In this document: positions 62,101-64,000 of the stretch, piece after piece
Layout of the letters: every line of letters begins with the position of its first letter
How positions within the stretch are numbered: position 1 is the first letter of the stretch
Assembly (NCBI GenBank): GCA_037957365.1
Contig: JARHVA010002684.1
Span: 1,998,501-2,062,500, forward strand
Reading direction: 5' to 3'
DNA: 64,000 nucleotides
From: Torreya grandis
Taxonomy: Eukaryota; Streptophyta; Pinopsida; Cupressales; Taxaceae
Made by a program: the position numbers and the translations under genes
Notes under the pieces: generated by a model
What the model was told of the DNA's origin: nothing
What the model saw: the letters and a program-made list of their open reading frames with translations, nothing else
The model's database searches: none

Positions 62101-64000
62101 ACTGTATTCATGATTTTGAGAATACATTAATCATCTATTAATTTTAATAATAATAATTATCCTTTTGACATAATATCTTAAGACATGAAACCCTTCACTA
62201 GGCCACTATGTTTCCATAATAATGATTCCAACCTAGGTATAGGATTGTGTGAAGCACATCTGCATCCCACTATCTCCTTCTTAAACTCTTCATAAAAATT
62301 TATCATGTATCCTTGTCATCATTTCATGATGTTTCTAGCTTGTGTTTGGAAATGAGGTCTTATTACTAGTTTTCTCTCATAACACCTTCAAGAGATAACA
62401 TAATTACTTATGTTGACCTTAATTGAGTGTATATGTACGGATGTGACATGATTAAAGTTCTAGAAAGCTTGAAAATAGTGAAAAGAGGTAAAAATATCCT
62501 AAAATTATCAAAAAATATAATAAAAAGCATTAATACTTCCTTTAAAAGATCTACATCTTCAAGATTTTTTGGATTTAGCTCACTTTCTTGATTATGTTTT
62601 CTTCATTGATAGTTGTATGTCATCATTATGATTATATGTGATGCTTCACCTGACCTATATCTACTTTGAGGTACCTGAGGTGGCCTCTAATTTTATTTAA
62701 TCTCTTAATATTTTATGTTCAAACTAGTCTCCTTGACCCATTGAAAAGGTCTTGTAAATTGCCAAATAGGCCTATTGGCTTTGCATACTTTCTTAGTTGG
62801 CTTTAGGTTACTTTGAGCCTATTCATTCTCCTTGATGTACATTTATAAGGTGTCATAATTTCCATTATGCCATGATGATGACATTAAAGAATCATATACC
62901 TTTTTAATTGGTTAAAAAACCCTTTAATCATACTTGAAGCATCAATGACCTATTGATTATAGCTATTTCCTTGGTGATTGTGTTCATTGAGACTTGTACA
63001 GATAGTAACTATAGGCATGTTTTTGGAAGGAATATGTGAGATATTAAGTATCTTGAGGTTTATCATGATGGTTTGTTTATGATACATATCATCATTTCTC
63101 CTCATGACCTTAAAGAGACTTTAAAACCCTTAGAGACCTAGACCACTACTCTACATTTTCCTTTACCAGCTTAGAAGTATGTTTGTAGGGTGACATTATG
63201 TCAATTAATGACTGTTGGATGACATTTGGAGCTCTCTCCAAAATGTATTTTATGAATCCTTATTGTTCACTCCATGGAATTTCATAATTCAATGCCACTC
63301 TACATATGATGCTTGAAAACCCTCCCTACCTTGAATGGATTTAACTATTGATAGCTTGTTGTAGGTCTTCTTGGCTATAGGTATTTATTAGAAAACCCTA
63401 CATTAGCCCTATTATTTTTTAAAACCTTGATTAAGGTTTTAATTTTTAAGCACTTGGTAGTGATTTTAGGTCCTTTTAGCACTTTGACAAGTCTCTTTAT
63501 GCATTTAAAACCCTCCTCTATATGAAGTGACTTAAAGAGAAGCCTATAGGTGCTCTCCATGGTGGCTATAGGTGTACTACATGCTCCTCAAACATCATTT
63601 GAGCCTAAATTATGTTATTTTGATTCTCCCTCTCCGATCTCTATGCAACAATTCATTACCATTCATGTAGCAAGTTTATAGAACCATCATGATAATCTAA
63701 ACTTAAAATAAAGAATCTTGATTATTTATACCAAGCCTATAGGGTTTCTATGGATAGAGGTATGGCTGATGATGCTTGGAGGTTTCTAAATAAAACCCAA
63801 GGCCTTAATTATTTACACTCTATCATTATGGTCACTAAATTGAATGTTCTCCTTGAAAATTTCAAAGAACCCTTGAAGCATAACAAAATATCAATCTTCC
63901 CTTTTGACTGTGCTTCCTCTTGGTGATTTTAGGTCATTTTTATGCTGGTTATAGCTTGTATTTTCTCCTTTCAAGGTTTTTTTAAAGCTTAAAGAAGTAT
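59140..64000 (-). repeat. 5' LTR of element C, cut by window edge
   Basis: It begins TATTAACAACC (TG decayed to TA) on the plus strand and follows the 3' LTR to the last base, where 63,960-64,000 corresponds to about 55,170-55,215. About 1.8 kb should lie outside the window. No gene is present; the frames at 60,641-60,829 and 63,375-63,560 are chance. Confidence 0.85.

Larger units (their letters stand above)
49753..64000 (-). mobile_element. Element C: very-long-LTR non-autonomous retrotransposon (incomplete)
   Basis: Direct repeats 49,753-56,989 and 59,140 to beyond the window flank only 2,150 bases. On the minus strand the right repeat is the 5' LTR, followed by a primer-binding site nearly the same as in D and a decayed ORF without enzyme motifs. 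The left repeat is the 3' LTR. An LTR of 7.2 kb with so small an interior places it in the LARD class and is extreme in size. The U5 end resembles that of D over about 170 bases (for example the TGATC.TAGGCT.TGG and GATCAAACCTCT words). This suggests C used D-type machinery. Confidence 0.85.

Noticed and set aside
1..64000. tRNA, rRNA, CRISPR array, bacterial operon or organelle insertion
   Set aside because: I saw none. The tandem repeats present are too few or too diverged and lack spacer structure, and no conserved RNA gene sequence was recognised on either strand.

Overview
This window looks like nuclear DNA from a plant with a very large, repeat-rich genome. The base composition is strongly AT-rich, CpG is scarce, and nearly everything recognisable is a decayed LTR retrotransposon inserted next to or inside another. 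A gymnosperm or a large-genome angiosperm would fit, but no host gene is visible, so the group is inference. I found no intact protein-coding gene, tRNA, rRNA or CRISPR array. Every open reading frame longer than about 100 codons is either a retroelement fragment or a reading of a microsatellite.

Layout. 1-2,715: a reverse-oriented long terminal repeat (LTR) of 'family I', cut by the window edge. About 2,980-10,776: a family I element on the plus strand, with LTRs of about 2.6-3 kb around only about 2.1 kb of internal sequence holding a broken gag-like frame. About 11,930-14,650: a minus-strand relic 'G' of Tat/Ogre-like Ty3/gypsy type, with a protease region and a leader. 14,650-20,040: mostly featureless AT-rich DNA with one minus-strand coding relic at 18.3-18.96 kb. 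21,170-27,940: a long decayed minus-strand coding region of unknown identity, split by an A-rich low-complexity block. 28,000-30,704: nothing recognised.

The right half is a readable nest. Element 'E' (plus strand, gag-only, 285-bp LTRs) begins at 30,705. Its 3' LTR is split at 37,797/49,682 by element 'D' (minus strand, 37,798-49,681), a Ty3/gypsy element with gag, protease, an extra RNase H-like domain, reverse transcriptase, RNase H and integrase, and 2.7-kb LTRs. The sequence of E's intact LTR shows the empty target site and supports a 5-bp duplication. E ends at 49,752, and there element 'C' (minus strand) begins. C has a 7.24-kb LTR (49,753-56,989), only 2.15 kb of internal sequence, and a second LTR running from 59,140 off the window.

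How the parts relate. D carries the enzymes. C has none, but it shares with D the primer-binding region, the adjacent LTR end and a hairpin at the other LTR end, so C looks like a very large non-autonomous element that could have been moved by a D-like machine. In the same way, gag-only E shares its 5' leader with the protease-bearing relic G. The most unusual observations are the RNase H-like domain lying upstream of the reverse transcriptase in D, the 7.2-kb LTR of C, the paired changes in the LTR-end hairpin of D, and the palindrome-bearing tandem repeats in the 3' untranslated part of E. Coordinates of LTR ends in D, E and C are good to a few bases. Those of family I (5' LTR start), G and the unknown relics are approximate.
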